Assembly: GCF_004364345.1 (NCBI RefSeq)
Contig: NZ_SOCA01000001.1
Span: 868,001-932,000, forward strand
From: Prosthecobacter fusiformis
GTDB taxonomy: Bacteria > Verrucomicrobiota > Verrucomicrobiia > Verrucomicrobiales > Verrucomicrobiaceae
Direction: 5' to 3'
DNA length: 64,000 nucleotides
A model generated the notes under the pieces. It had not been told where the DNA came from, did not search any database, and saw only the letters and a list, made by a program, of their open reading frames with translations. Shown piece after piece: positions 44,015 to 56,300 of the stretch. A program made the translations under genes and the position numbers. Numbering within the stretch: position 1 is the first letter of the stretch; every line of letters starts with the position of its first letter.

Positions 44015-44342
44015 ATGCGTCTGGAGCAAGCAGCGGTTCCACGCGCTCACGGACCAACTCGATCAAGGCGGGTTCCATGAATGTGTAATCATCAGGGATA
44101 TCCAGGACTTCGATCTGCAGCTCTCTGAATAGGTCAGGGAAGTCATCACGCAGGCGTTTTTTGTGAGCATGTTCCATCACACAAATAAGGTCAGCCCAGC
44201 GAAGCAGTTTTTCACCGACCCGGGTGCGCGCGGCGGAACAGGTTCCTGCCGAACGCACCTGTACACGCGGATCGTTTTGATAGATGGCTTCAGCCGTGGG
44301 GCTGCGCCATTGATTGCGAGAGCAGAGAAACAGCAGCTTCAC
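44013..44342 (-). CDS. Low-molecular-weight protein tyrosine phosphatase-like protein
   Basis: 109 residues. The P-loop is Cys7-x5-Arg13-Ser (CSRNQWRS), and a later part (WADLICVMEHAHKKRLRDDFP) fits the predicted protein-tyrosine-phosphatase family of bacteria. The general acid Asp may be in DIPDDYTF. The GTG start overlaps the RND stop (GTGA), so it is coupled to the efflux operon. The link between this phosphatase and a pump is unusual. Its target is unknown. Confidence 0.82.
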   Translation of the reverse strand: MKLLFLCSRNQWRSPTAEAIYQNDPRVQVRSAGTCSAARTRVGEKLLRWADLICVMEHAHKKRLRDDFPDLFRELQIEVLDIPDDYTFMEPALIELVRERVEPLLAPDA

Positions 44343-47300
44343 AGTTCTGCAACGTGGGGATGGTCATCTTCGACCACCTTCTTTTTCACACTGCGGCTCA
44401 GCAACACGAAGAATACCGGGGTGAAGAGGAGGCCGAAGAAGGTAACCCCGATCATGCCATAGAACACGGCGGTGCCGAGGGCTTGGCGAATTTCAGCCCC
44501 AGGGCCTTTGGCGATGACGAGAGGCAGCACGCCCAGGATGAAGGCGAAGCTGGTCATGAGGATGGGGCGAAGGCGCAGCTTGGTGGCCTCCACAGCGGCG
44601 GCGAAGCGGTCCATGCCTGCTTCTTGACGCTGACGAGCGAACTCGACAATGAGGATGGCGTTTTTGGCCGCGAGGCCGACCAGCACCACCAGCCCGATCT
44701 GGGTGAAGATGTTGTTATCCATCTGCCGGATCCACACCCCGACGAGGGCGCTGAGAAGACACATCGGGACGATGAGAATCACCGCCAGCGGCAGGCTCCA
44801 GCTTTCATACTGAGCGGCCAGCACGAGGAAGACGAAGAGCACGCAAAGCGGGAAAACGAAGACGATGGTATTGCCCGCGAGAAGCTGCTGATAGGTAAGA
44901 TCGGTCCATTCAATGGCGAAACCATCGGGCAGTTTTTCTTTGGCGAGCCGCTCGACGCTGCTGACCATTTCGCCAGAGCTGACGGTGGGCAGGGTATTGC
45001 CGTTGACGTCAGCAGTGGTGTACATGTTGTAGCGGGCGACACGGTCAGGTCCACCGATGCGGTTCATTTTCACAAGCGCACCCAGAGGCACCATTTCACC
45101 CTTTTGGTTACGCGTTTTCAGGCGCAGTACGTCCTCAGGGCGCACGCGATATTGGGGCTCCGCCATGGCCGTGACCTGATAGGTGCGGCCAAAGAGGTTG
45201 AAGTCATTCACATAGGCCGATCCCATGTAAACCTGTAGAGTCTCATTGATGTCGGCCAGGGAGATACCCATGTTCTTGGCGGCCTGGCGGTCAATATCCA
45301 GGTAGTATTGCGGCACATTGGAGCGAAAACCGGAGATCATGGAGGTGAAGCCCGGCTCAGTGCGCAAGGCTTCCATCAATGAATTGGTGGCGTTTTGAAG
45401 GCCGGCCAGACCGGAGTTGTTCAAGTCCTGGATTTGAAACTTGAAACCACCGGCATTTCCGAGACCCCGTAGAGCTGGAGGTGGCAGCACGATCACACGC
45501 CCGGCCTGGATACCGGAGAAGCGTTTTTTCATTTCATTGATCAATGCGTCCGATGTCTGCTCTGGCGTACGTCTGTCATGCGGCTCCAGGATGAGGAAGG
45601 CGGCACCGACGTTACTTTGGTTGGCCTGGAGCACCGAGGAATAACCAGAGATGGCGAAGGTGTGGGCGATGCCCGGGGTCTCACGGGCGATGACATCCAT
45701 CTCACGTACCACGGCATCTGTGCGCTCAAAAGATGCACCATCAGGAAGCTGTACCACGACGAGCATGTATCCCATGTCCATGGTGGGAATGAAACCTGTG
45801 GGCGTAATTTTAAACAGGTGTCCCGAAAGGGCGATCAGGCCGCCATAGGCAAGCAGCATGACGATGCCGATGCGCACCAGCTTGGAAACGAGGCTGCCAA
45901 AGAGATTCGAGAGGCCGTTGAAGAATTTGTTAAACAGCCGGAAAAACCAGCCGAATAAAAAGTCGATCGTCCGTTGCAGCATGTCGGGCTTGGCACCATG
46001 CGGAGGCAGGAGCAGGGCGGTCAGGGCAGGGCTAAGCGTGAGTGAATTGAAGGCTGAAATGATCGTGGAAGCCGCGATGGTCAGGGCAAACTGGCGATAG
46101 AACTCCCCGGTGATGCCGCCGAGGAAGGCGGTGGGGACGAACACAGCTGTGAGCACGAGTGCCACGGCGACCACGGGTCCGGTCACTTCCTTCATGGCCA
46201 GCAAGGTGGCCTGGCGTGGAGAGTGCCCTTTGGCAATGAAACGCTCGACGTTTTCGACCACCACAATGGCGTCATCCACCACAATCCCGATGGCGAGCAC
46301 GAGACCGAAGAGGGAGAGGTTGTTGAGCGTGAATCCAAACACCTGCATCACGGCCATGGTGCCGACGAGGGATACGGGTACGGCCAGCAGCGGAATCAAA
46401 GAGGCGCGCCAGTTTTGGAGGAACACCACCACCACGAGCACCACCAGGATGATGGCCTCCACCAGGGTATGCAAAACGGACTCCATGGAGGCGCGCACGA
46501 AGCGGGTAGGGTCGTAGTTGATGCGGTAGTCCACCCCAGGCGGGAAGCGGCTTTTGAGCTCCTCCATTTTTGCATACACGCCGTCGGCGGTATCCAGGGC
46601 ATTGGTGCCGGGGAGCTGGAAGATGCGCATGGAGACGGCGTTTTTGCCATCCATGTAGCTTTTCACCGCATAGTCACGGGCGCCAAGCTCGATGCGGGCG
46701 ACATCGCCAACACGGATCACCTGGCCGTCAGCATTGGTCTTGACCACGATGTCGCTGAATTCCTGAGCGGTGACCAGACGTCCCTTCGCCGTGAGGGTGT
46801 AGTTAAAGCTGGTACCATCAGGTGCCGGCATGGCGCCGAGTTGACCGGCGGCCACCTGCACGTTTTGTTCACGGATGGCCTTGAGCACATCGCCAGCCGT
46901 CAGGTTTCGTCCTGCTATCTTGTCCGGGTCCAGCCAGATGCGCATGGAGTAATCCAGGCCGCCCAGGGAGGAGGCTTCCGCCACGCCTGGCAGACGGGCT
47001 AGCTGGTTCTGGATCTGCAGCAGCACATAATTCGAAAGGTAAATGACGTCGCGCGAGTCATCAGGAGAAAAGAACTGCACGGCCAGAGTAAGGTCCGGCG
47101 AGCGCTTTTGCGCTTGAACACCCAGTCGGCGCACGTCTTCCGGCAGGCGCGGCAAAGCCGAGTTGACTCGATTTTGCACCAGCACCTGGGCCTGGTCGAG
47201 ATCGGTACCCAGTTTAAAGGTCACCGTCAGGTTCATGCGCCCATCGTTCGTGCAGGACGACGACAGGTACAGCATGTTTTCCACCCCGTTGACCTCTTGC

Positions 47301-47503
47301 TCCAGAGGAGTGGCCACGGTGTCCGCGATGACCTGAGCGTTGGCCCCAGGATACGTGGCGGTGACCACCACCGTCGGCGGCACCACATCTGGATACTGGT
47401 TCACCGACAGGCCAAAATAGGAAAGGCCGCCGAGAAGGGTGATGACAATGCTCAGAACCGTGGCGAAGATCGGACGGTCCACGAAAAAGCGGGAGATGTT
47501 CAT
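44339..47503 (-). CDS. RND multidrug efflux transporter (AcrB/HAE1 family)
   Basis: 1054 residues with the usual 12 membrane helices and two large periplasmic loops. It starts MNISRFFVDRPIFATVLSIV and has the proton-relay motif GIVVDDAIVVVENVERF and the C-terminal LVGLAAKNAILIVEFA. It is the inner-membrane pump of a tripartite system driven by protons. It follows the adaptor gene by 6 bases. No outer-membrane channel gene is in this operon, so a TolC-like protein from elsewhere is expected. Confidence 0.95.
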   Translation of the reverse strand: MNISRFFVDRPIFATVLSIVITLLGGLSYFGLSVNQYPDVVPPTVVVTATYPGANAQVIADTVATPLEQEVNGVENMLYLSSSCTNDGRMNLTVTFKLGTDLDQAQVLVQNRVNSALPRLPEDVRRLGVQAQKRSPDLTLAVQFFSPDDSRDVIYLSNYVLLQIQNQLARLPGVAEASSLGGLDYSMRIWLDPDKIAGRNLTAGDVLKAIREQNVQVAAGQLGAMPAPDGTSFNYTLTAKGRLVTAQEFSDIVVKTNADGQVIRVGDVARIELGARDYAVKSYMDGKNAVSMRIFQLPGTNALDTADGVYAKMEELKSRFPPGVDYRINYDPTRFVRASMESVLHTLVEAIILVVLVVVVFLQNWRASLIPLLAVPVSLVGTMAVMQVFGFTLNNLSLFGLVLAIGIVVDDAIVVVENVERFIAKGHSPRQATLLAMKEVTGPVVAVALVLTAVFVPTAFLGGITGEFYRQFALTIAASTIISAFNSLTLSPALTALLLPPHGAKPDMLQRTIDFLFGWFFRLFNKFFNGLSNLFGSLVSKLVRIGIVMLLAYGGLIALSGHLFKITPTGFIPTMDMGYMLVVVQLPDGASFERTDAVVREMDVIARETPGIAHTFAISGYSSVLQANQSNVGAAFLILEPHDRRTPEQTSDALINEMKKRFSGIQAGRVIVLPPPALRGLGNAGGFKFQIQDLNNSGLAGLQNATNSLMEALRTEPGFTSMISGFRSNVPQYYLDIDRQAAKNMGISLADINETLQVYMGSAYVNDFNLFGRTYQVTAMAEPQYRVRPEDVLRLKTRNQKGEMVPLGALVKMNRIGGPDRVARYNMYTTADVNGNTLPTVSSGEMVSSVERLAKEKLPDGFAIEWTDLTYQQLLAGNTIVFVFPLCVLFVFLVLAAQYESWSLPLAVILIVPMCLLSALVGVWIRQMDNNIFTQIGLVVLVGLAAKNAILIVEFARQRQEAGMDRFAAAVEATKLRLRPILMTSFAFILGVLPLVIAKGPGAEIRQALGTAVFYGMIGVTFFGLLFTPVFFVLLSRSVKKKVVEDDHPHVAEL

Positions 47504-47509
47504 GACGCT

Positions 47510-48676
47510 TTATTTTGTGGCTGCAGATTGCATCGCGGTTTTCATCTCGCGCTCTTCTTTGACCAGCACGGTGGCACCATTGCGGACCAGGGCCATGCCT
47601 TCGACAATCACCCGGTCATCCTTGCCAATACCGGCCTTCACTACCCGCAGTCCTTCGTGCAGCGGACCGATGTCCACCGGCACCTGCTTCACCACACCAT
47701 CGGGAGCCACGACAAACACAAACGGTTTTCCCTGATCGCTTCCAATGGCGTTGTCATGCACCAGAAGGCCTTTGTATTTGCCACTGCCGGGGATGCGCAC
47801 GCGGGCGAAAAAACCCGGTGCCATAAGGCCGCCCGGATTTGGGAAAAGGGCGCGGGAGCGCACGACGCCGGTGCCCGGATCCAGGCGGTTGTCGACGAAG
47901 TCAATCACACCCTTGTGCGGGTAACCCTGCTCATTGGCCAGGGCCATTTCAGCGGGGATTTGTTCATCCAGGGCACTGGCACGTTGGCCAAGGCGACGCA
48001 ATTCGCGATATTTGAGGGCGGACTGCTCATCCACATCCAGGTAGCAGTGGATGGGATCCACAGACACAATGGTAGTCAGCACTGTGGCATTGGAATTGTT
48101 GGTGCCGCCATTGATCAGGTTCCCCTGGGTGATGAGGACATCGCCTGTGCGGCCGGTAATGGGCGAACGCAGCTGGGTGAATTCGAGATCGAGTTTCGCC
48201 TGCGCCAAGGTGGCGGCCGCAGAGCGAAGGCTGGCCTCTGCCTCAGCGAGGGCTTGGTTGCGCTGGTCAATTTCTTCCACGGCGATGGCCTTCGATGCGA
48301 TCAGCGCCTTGGCTCGTCTGGCTTCCATTTTGGAAAGTTCCAGACGCACCTGTGCGCGCTCCAGATCAGCCTGGGTGCGGTCCACGATGACCTGGTAAGG
48401 GCGTGGATCAATCGTGAAAAGGAGGTCGCCGGCCTTCACGTCGCTGCCTTCACGGAAATGGATCTTTTCCAGGTAGCCGGAGACACGGGCGCGGATTTCC
48501 ACAGATTCCGGCGCATCCAATCGGCCGATGAATTCATCCCATTCTGTCAGCTCGGTCGCCAGGGGTTTGGCCACGGTCACCGGAGATGGAGGTGCGGCGG
48601 CATTGGTTTTCTGCTGGGGGCGCTCACAGGAGGAAAGCGCGGCCAGCACCAGGCTGAAGGCAAGGAGACGATGCAT
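47510..48676 (-). CDS. RND efflux periplasmic adaptor (membrane fusion protein)
   Basis: 388 residues. The N-terminus has a lipoprotein-like signal (LAALSSC), so it may be lipid-anchored in the inner membrane. A biotinyl-lipoyl-like domain (VRIRARVSGYLE...DPRPY type), a long helical hairpin (LERAQVRLELSKMEARRAKALIASKAI) and a beta-barrel part follow. The start at MHRLLAFSLVL is preferred to an upstream ATG. It links the pump to the outer-membrane channel and is the first gene of the operon. Confidence 0.93.
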   Translation of the reverse strand: MHRLLAFSLVLAALSSCERPQQKTNAAAPPSPVTVAKPLATELTEWDEFIGRLDAPESVEIRARVSGYLEKIHFREGSDVKAGDLLFTIDPRPYQVIVDRTQADLERAQVRLELSKMEARRAKALIASKAIAVEEIDQRNQALAEAEASLRSAAATLAQAKLDLEFTQLRSPITGRTGDVLITQGNLINGGTNNSNATVLTTIVSVDPIHCYLDVDEQSALKYRELRRLGQRASALDEQIPAEMALANEQGYPHKGVIDFVDNRLDPGTGVVRSRALFPNPGGLMAPGFFARVRIPGSGKYKGLLVHDNAIGSDQGKPFVFVVAPDGVVKQVPVDIGPLHEGLRVVKAGIGKDDRVIVEGMALVRNGATVLVKEEREMKTAMQSAATK

Positions 48677-48881
48677 TGATTGGGGGGAGAATACGGCGTG
48701 GGGAGTGGTTTTTCGCCGTCCGTCCAGTGCTTTACGTCTGAGAAAGGGAAAATCCACACCCGTCTTGTGAGTCTTCCATTCACAAAGATATTCCGTAGCG
48801 GAGGAAAAAAAGTTTCAACGGCGAATCCCCCGCCTGCCGCTTGCCTCCCGCGTTCTGCGCGTCATATCATGCGCATCCTCA

Positions 48882-50162
48882 ATGAAACGCCTCTATCGCC
48901 ACGCCCAGATCGCCTCTGAAGACTCGCCCAAGCTGACTCTGGGAGACGTCCTGGTGGAGGGGGACCGCATCCTCGGCGTCGCCTCTGAGATTACCGGAGT
49001 GACCGATGCGGAGGTGATTGACTGCACGGGCCGCATCCTCCTGCCCTCCCTATTTGATATCCATGTCCATGCCCGGGAACCCGGTCAGGAAGACAAGGAA
49101 AACATCGCCACTTGCGCCGAGGCGGCGATCAATGGGGGCATCACCGGTTTCGTCATGATGCCGAATACAGCTCCGGCGATTGACAATGCAGGCGTGGTCC
49201 GCGCGGTGCTGGAAAGTGCCCGCCGCACCCGCATCGGGGCTTCCATCTATACCTCCGGTGCTATCACCAAGGGGCGTAAGGGGGAAGAGCTGGCAGGCAT
49301 CGCGGGTATGAAAGCCGCTGGCTGCGTGATGATCACGGATGATGGTTATTCCGTGGATAATCCCCAGGTCCTGCGTCGCGCCATGGAGTATGCCCGCGAT
49401 TTCGACCTGCCCCTGGCCAGCCACTGTGAGGTGAAGGAACTGAGCGGTAAAGGCTGCATGCATGAGGGAAAAATCAGCTATTCCCTGGGCCTGCCCGGCA
49501 TCCCCAGCATCAGTGAGGAAATCTGCATTTCCCGCGATATCCGCCTAGCCGAATACACCGGCGTACACCTGAACATCCAGCACGTGACCACGGCCGAAGG
49601 CATGAGCACCATCAAGCGCGCCAAGGACCGTGGGATCCGCGTCACTTGCGAGATCGCGCCACACCATCTGATGTTCAGCCATGAAGACATTGGGGATTAC
49701 GACACTCATTATAAAATGAATCCCCCCCTGCGGACCAAGGAAGACAACGCGCTCCTCCTTCAAGGCCTTATTGATGGCTGGTTCGATGTTATCGCCACGG
49801 ACCACGCCCCGCATACACCTTTTGAAAAGAACCAGGACTTCGCCAGTGCCCCGTTTGGCATTACGGGTCTGGAAACCGCTCTACCTAGCCTTTACGATTA
49901 CTTCATCTCCAAAGGGGTCTTCGGCTGGGATGTCATCGTCAAACGTTTTTCAGCAGAGCCGCGCCGTCTGATGAAGCTGGACCCCGTGCCCGTCAAAGAA
50001 GGGGGCATCGCCGATTTCATCCTCTTCAATCCTGACCGCCAGACCACGTTCACGCGCGAGTTCATGAAGTCGAAGAGCATCAATACTCCTTTTCTAGACA
50101 AGACCCTCCAGGGCATGGTCGAACGGGTGGTGTATCGTGGCGATGAACTTCTTGTGCGGTAG
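48882..50162 (+). CDS. pyrC: Dihydroorotase, class I
   Basis: 426 residues of the amidohydrolase superfamily. It makes dihydroorotate in pyrimidine synthesis. The metal motif is DIHVHAREPG, followed by MPNTAPAIDN, the metal-binding His in ASHCEVKE and HVTTAEG, and the catalytic Asp in ATDHAPHT. It stands alone, divergent from the efflux operon, with no other pyr genes near. Confidence 0.93.
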   Translation: MKRLYRHAQIASEDSPKLTLGDVLVEGDRILGVASEITGVTDAEVIDCTGRILLPSLFDIHVHAREPGQEDKENIATCAEAAINGGITGFVMMPNTAPAIDNAGVVRAVLESARRTRIGASIYTSGAITKGRKGEELAGIAGMKAAGCVMITDDGYSVDNPQVLRRAMEYARDFDLPLASHCEVKELSGKGCMHEGKISYSLGLPGIPSISEEICISRDIRLAEYTGVHLNIQHVTTAEGMSTIKRAKDRGIRVTCEIAPHHLMFSHEDIGDYDTHYKMNPPLRTKEDNALLLQGLIDGWFDVIATDHAPHTPFEKNQDFASAPFGITGLETALPSLYDYFISKGVFGWDVIVKRFSAEPRRLMKLDPVPVKEGGIADFILFNPDRQTTFTREFMKSKSINTPFLDKTLQGMVERVVYRGDELLVR

Positions 50163-50354
50163 ATAGTATGGGGCCAGACTTTGGATTGCGATCTGCAAAC
50201 ATGACTAACTGGAGGAATGGATTTTATCCATGAAAAGCGGGTTTTGGTTCGCAGTAGATTGCATGCTGCATTCTTTAGTTAAAACCATGCTTTTTCTTTA
50301 GCTAAGCACGGGCAATTTCTTGTTTTTTTAAAGTTGCAGAAGTAATACTGCTAA

Positions 50355-53300
50355 ATGCCCTCATACAAGGCTCTCTGGGCCTTCACACTTGCGTCATCTC
50401 TGCTCATCTCATCTGCAACAGCAGGAGCTTTCAAATACAGGACAAATCCTGGAGACATGAAATGGGAGGATGGTCGTGTGCCATTCATCTTCAAGCCTGA
50501 AGTCACTAACGATGAACGCCTCATCTTTCGGCGGTGTATCCGTGCGTGGCAGCGCTTTGGGAATCTTCGGTTTGTCGATCTTGCCAATCAAGGGCCCAGC
50601 GGGGACTATCTGGAAGTGCAGCGCAACGACCTGCGGTTTTTTGATTTGGTCAAGGATGTCAACTATGCATGGATCGGGCGCTCAGGGGGCATGCAGCCTA
50701 TGTCCATTCATAATTGGGATGACAGCACGGTCGTGCATGAAATGGGGCACACCCTGGGATTCATCCATGAGCAAATGCGCTCAGACAGAGATGATTATGT
50801 GACTTTGAACTTTGGTCTGATCAATGGCTTTACGACCATCAATTTCGCCATTGAACCCAATGCGGTGAAGCACACTGCTTATGATCTGGATTCGATCATG
50901 CATTATCATAGCAAAGCCTTCATCGACAGTTGGAAGACGGGTGACACGATTACGGCCAACGCACCGAACCAGGAGAAGACCCATACGATGGGCCTGAATC
51001 TCTGGTATCCACCCCATCCTGAAGATAAACTCAAAGGCAGCATCGGTGTCATCACCGCGATGCTGAGTGATGGCGACCGTGCGGCCATTGCCACAGAATA
51101 CGGCCAGCCCACGCAGGTCAAAGGCATCGTCAGTCTTCCCAACGGCTCCAAACTCAAAGGAGTTCGTGCCAGCCTGCAGTCCGTCGGCAATGACAACGAC
51201 GAACATGCTTTCATCAATCTCATCACAGCGACCGGAGAAAGTGTTCGTCATACCGATGAGAATGGGGAGTTTCTTTTCGAAGGCATCCCGACGGGCCAGT
51301 TCAAAATCACCCTCACTAAAGCTGGTTATACTTTTGGAAGTGCCTATTACTTCACGGGAGGTGCTTCCCCCTATGACCAGACTCGGGAATATGTTGCGGG
51401 CGGCTCTCTGACCATGCCTCCAGTCGTCTCCCTCAGCTATCCTGCGGAAGGCAAGTCTTACAAGATTTTCAATGCTCTCACAGGATATGCCAAGGCCTCC
51501 AACAGTTCAGGTCTTCAGGACATCCAGTTCCGTCTGAAAAGCGACAATAAATGGTGGAATTGGGTCACTCCTGGTTTTGGTGCTGAGGGGGCTGCCTTCA
51601 ATGAGGCACTCAACGCCCGGCCCGAAACCATAACAAATGACAATTGGGCCATCAATTCCAGTTTCATGAGTGGCTTGGCGGACGGCGTCTATAGGCTGGA
51701 AGTCCGTGGGCGTGATTTGGCTGGCAATGTGTCTGAATGGGTAGGTTCCACCTACACCCTGGACCGTCAGGCACCCGTGATCGCCAATAATCCAGTGAAC
51801 GGAGGCGGCACTTTCTTTGATTTTGAAACCCTGCCCGTGGGAGGCACGATTTCAGACACACTGGATCCTGAGCCTGTGGTGGATTTTACGATTTGTGAGA
51901 ACAACAGCGGCACTGACCGGTACTGGACAGGCAGCTCTTGGACAAACAATGACCTGGATCCCAGCATCAAGCTCCCTGCCCTGGTGCAGGGAGGACGTTG
52001 GCACCCGCTTTCAGCAAGCTCATTGCCCCCGCGTGCACTGTTGCAGCCAGGTGCTTTCTATGTCGTAGCCCGAGCAACGGATCGTGCAGGCAACTCGACA
52101 ACGACAGCCTATCTGGACATGCAGCGCAGCCCAGTGGACACGACCGTTCCGGATGCTGTCACCTTCACTTCATTCACGAACGGGCAAAGCTTTGGTGACC
52201 ATTTCATGCCAGTGCTGACCGGCACTGCCACGGATGCTGAAAGTTACATCAAAGGCGTGCGGGTTTATCTCATGCGACTGGTTCCAGGCCAGGAAGGAGA
52301 GTCCGATACTTTCAAATATTGGTCGGGAGAGGAGTGGTTTGATGCAGGAGCCGATCCCGACCGGCAGGCCCATCTGGAGGCTTCCTATGATCCTGCCACC
52401 CATGTCTGGGCTGCACCGGCTTTAGACTACCGTCTGCCAGCCGGTCCGGATGAGCTGCCTGCGGGCACTTACAAAGTGCAGGCTACAGCGTTTAACCGCG
52501 AAAGCCCACAAGGCACGCGACTGGTGGAACAGACCTTTTACATCGCCACTAATGGCCCCCAAATCAGCATTACGGCCCCTTCCCACAATGGCTTCGTCAA
52601 TAATAACTGGACGCTTTCAGGCACGGTCACGGATCGTACCAATACGGGCTTTGAGAACAATCGTGTCAACCTGACGATCTATCGTCAAAGCGACGGCAAA
52701 TTTTGGAGCGGAACCCATTGGGTCACGGGAGATCCCGAACTGCATGCCGCGATCCAAAATGGCAACACCTGGACCTACCCGGGGGACCAATCTGGTGAGA
52801 GCCTGCCCACGGGTGAAGACACATATGCCGTCAGCGCCTACGTCCGGGACGGCAATGGCATCTCCTCCATCTCGACTCCAGGAGGCCTGGCTGGGAATAA
52901 CCAAATCCTCTTCAAGATCGACACCACTCCGCCTGCGTGCGTCATTGCTTCCCCTGCTAACAATCAAGCCATCACGACTTCCTCCCTGGCGAGCTCCTTC
53001 TTCAATGGCACGGCCACAGATTCATCCGGCCAGCCACAGATGAAGTTGTTTATCAAACGGCTGCTGGACGGATCCTATTGGGGGAAAACCGATTGGGGTT
53101 CTCTCGTCTGGCCCGCCACAGCATTGCCTGCCGTTTATCCTGGTGGCACCCAGTCCACCGCGTGGACATTGAATACCGCCTTTCCGTGCATTAACCAATT
53201 TTACTGGGGGATGGCCAATGGTAACTATGAACTCATCGCCGAGGCTCGAGACATCGCAGGGAATGTATCCAGAACGAGTGTCAATTTGGTGGTTGATTAC

Positions 53301-56300
53301 AATCCCGTCTGGCTGCGTCCGCAGGATGAACTGGTCTACAAACTGCCGGACCAAACACCGCCTATCGCCGCCAGTGGTATCGCAAGCACCCAGCCCCATG
53401 TCGTCGAACCATGGCAGGATGGAATGCCTGGGTATATGAAGACTCTGATTCCGATGTCCTTCAAGGCAGACAACCAAGGTCGCTATTTCGTCGGTAACGA
53501 AGTCAAGGACACTTATTATAATTACGGCACCACGTTCGACATTTACCATGGCATCATCCAACGGCTCGGAACGGGCGGATGGAGACGCCAGCGCACGACT
53601 TACTCCACGACGACAGGCACCTTTCCAAACCAGGTCACGACTTATTATGAAAGCTGGGGGCCTGGACAGGATATTGCCATCAGTGAACTGGAATATCGGG
53701 CGGTCAATGCCAACCCAACCGTGATCAAAACGGATGATCAGGGCAATACGTACGCAGCTTTCACACTGAATTTTTTCACGGAGTACGGCTCAACGTACGG
53801 CCCGGAACTCTACCGGAGCGGCAGTGCTTTGCTCGTTAAATTTGACGCTGACGGTGACCTCGTCTGGCGTGTTTATGTGCCACCTGCAAATACGGAAGGC
53901 TGGCTGGCTGAAATTGCCATTACCCATCTCGATATTCTGCCAGACGGTTCATTGAGCGTCATTGTTGTCAATAATACTGCACTCACCCAGCACTCCCCTT
54001 ATTACCGTATTCGAACTGCTGTGGTGCGTCTGAATGCTGATGGGACGACGGAATCCGTCATTCAATTTGGGCAGTCGGAAGATGGGGACAACAACATTCC
54101 TTACATCCAGAGCCGCGTGGTGGATGCCACGGTGGATTCGGCGGGAAATACTTTCCTCATCACCAATGAAACGGTTCAAAACCTAGGCTATTCTAGACAA
54201 GTGCTGCGAAAAATCGATTCTTCCGGCGACGTGTTGAATCAAGTCGTCACCAGTCTGTGTGATGCACCGGAAGTCTGGTCAGCTTTGTCCACGGATGCGG
54301 TTGGAAATGTTTATGTCGTAAGCACTTTCCAGATCTCCACAGGGGATGGACGCCCGGCGGTCACCAAGTTTGATTCCTCGCTGAACTTTCAGTGGCGCGC
54401 CTTTGGCCTGCCTAACAGCGTGAATGTCGAGTATGGCATTACGGGGTCATATGATCTGCATGTGGGGCCTCTGGGCATCACAGTTCTTCATGACATCGTG
54501 GGTGATGATGAAACGGAATTTGCTCACAGACATCCTCAGTTTCTGCGTTTCTCTTTGAGCGGTGATCTTTTGTGGGCTCGCGCAGTGCAACGTCCATCTA
54601 ACTCATCCGTCCAAGGTGATGACTCTGTGCAATTTATGGAAGTGACCACTGCCGGAGACACTCTTTTCCTCGGCTACTTTGGGCCTGATGCTGTTTACGG
54701 CAAAATCAGCAATGCCGGAGACATCCAATTTTACCGCACCATTTCTGAGGCAGAAGAGGAAGCCACCGCTCAGCGCACAACCCTTTTACCCAATGGCAAA
54801 CTGGCCGCATTGTTTCACGACCAAGTCGGCAACAACCCCGGCCAGCAGACTATCCGGGAATTCGCGAATCCAGCCAGTGTTAACCTCCCTGTCACTCTGG
54901 ATCCTTTGCTCCCCGCAGACCAGGATCTACTAACAGGAAATACGGTGACTTTGAAAGTCATCAATCGCGGCAGTATCGCCACCTCCTACCAGTGGCGTAA
55001 AAAAAACCAGGCTGGCACTCACCATAATATCGACGGAGCGACGGCTGATACGCTGGTCTTGGAAGACATCGCGCTGACAGCGGCTGGAGAATACAGTTGT
55101 GTGGTCACCAACGGATCCGGCCCAGTGACTTCTCGCATAGCCACGTTAACAGTGGTGCAAGCGGTGCCCTTCGATGTGGCGTTGGACAGTCCTGACCGCA
55201 CATGGACAACCGGGGCAAATTCAACGCCTGCCTGGTTTGGTTTTGGCGGAACGCCGAGCTATGACGGGGTCGATGCTGCCTCTTCAGGGGTGGTCGGCCG
55301 CTCCGAAAGCACCACTATCGAAACCATCGTCGATGGACCTGCCACCATCAGTTTTTGGTCGAAAGCAGATATGGAAGACTTCCAGGATAATTTCTTTTTC
55401 TACATTGATGGAGAAATGGTCTCAGGATCTTATTGGGCTTACGATTGGCGGAAGGAAACTCATGAAATTGAAGGTGACGGCCCCCATACTTTAAGCTGGG
55501 TCTTTTCTCGCAGCAGCACGAGTAATGAAGGGGTCACGCACAAGGCTTGGCTGGATGCCTTCGCGATTGCTGGTCAGATGTCCCTTGGCGAAGGTTTGGA
55601 CAATGCAACCCTGACTTTCACCACCGGCGGGACAGACTACGAAGGAGACCCCCTGCCTGCGGGCACGGGGTGGAAAGCAGTCAGTTCCCCAGAGCCCGCT
55701 CATGACGGTGTGGATTCAGCCTCCAGTGGTGAGATCTTTAATGACGAGGAATCGTGGATGGAGACCACAGTGACGGGTCCGGGCACTCTCGACTTCTGGT
55801 GGAAGGTCTCTTCCGATCCTTCTGACCGTCTGAAACTGGGCATTGATGAAGTGTATTCCTACGGATCTATTTCCGGTCAGCAGGACTGGGTGCACATGAT
55901 CGTGCCCATTCCAACGTCGGGGACACATACCATACGTTGGTCTTATGTGAAGAATGAGTTCACGAATGGAGGGCTGGATACAGCCTGGGTGGACCAGGTC
56001 GTGTTCACTCCAGGAACTCCGGTGATTGCTACGGCACCATCCTTCACGTCACAGCCAGCGTCACGGCTAGGCATTGTAGGCGGCTCAGTCGCCTTTTCAC
56101 CCGTGGTCAGCGGGTCACCAACGATCACTTATCAATGGAAAAAAGCGGGCAAGGATATCCTAACTGCCAAGAGTCTGGGTCTCGTCCTGCAAAATTTGAA
56201 AAGCACCGACGTCAGTAGCTATCTGCTGAGGGCAACGAATCCCCAGGGCAGCACGGATTCCCAGATGGCCTATCTTGGACTCGCGACACGTGGTCCTGCG

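Noticed and set aside
47108..48679. 523-codon plus-strand frame over the RND and adaptor genes
   Set aside because: Antisense to two clear families and rich in His and Gly, as expected from such codon bias.
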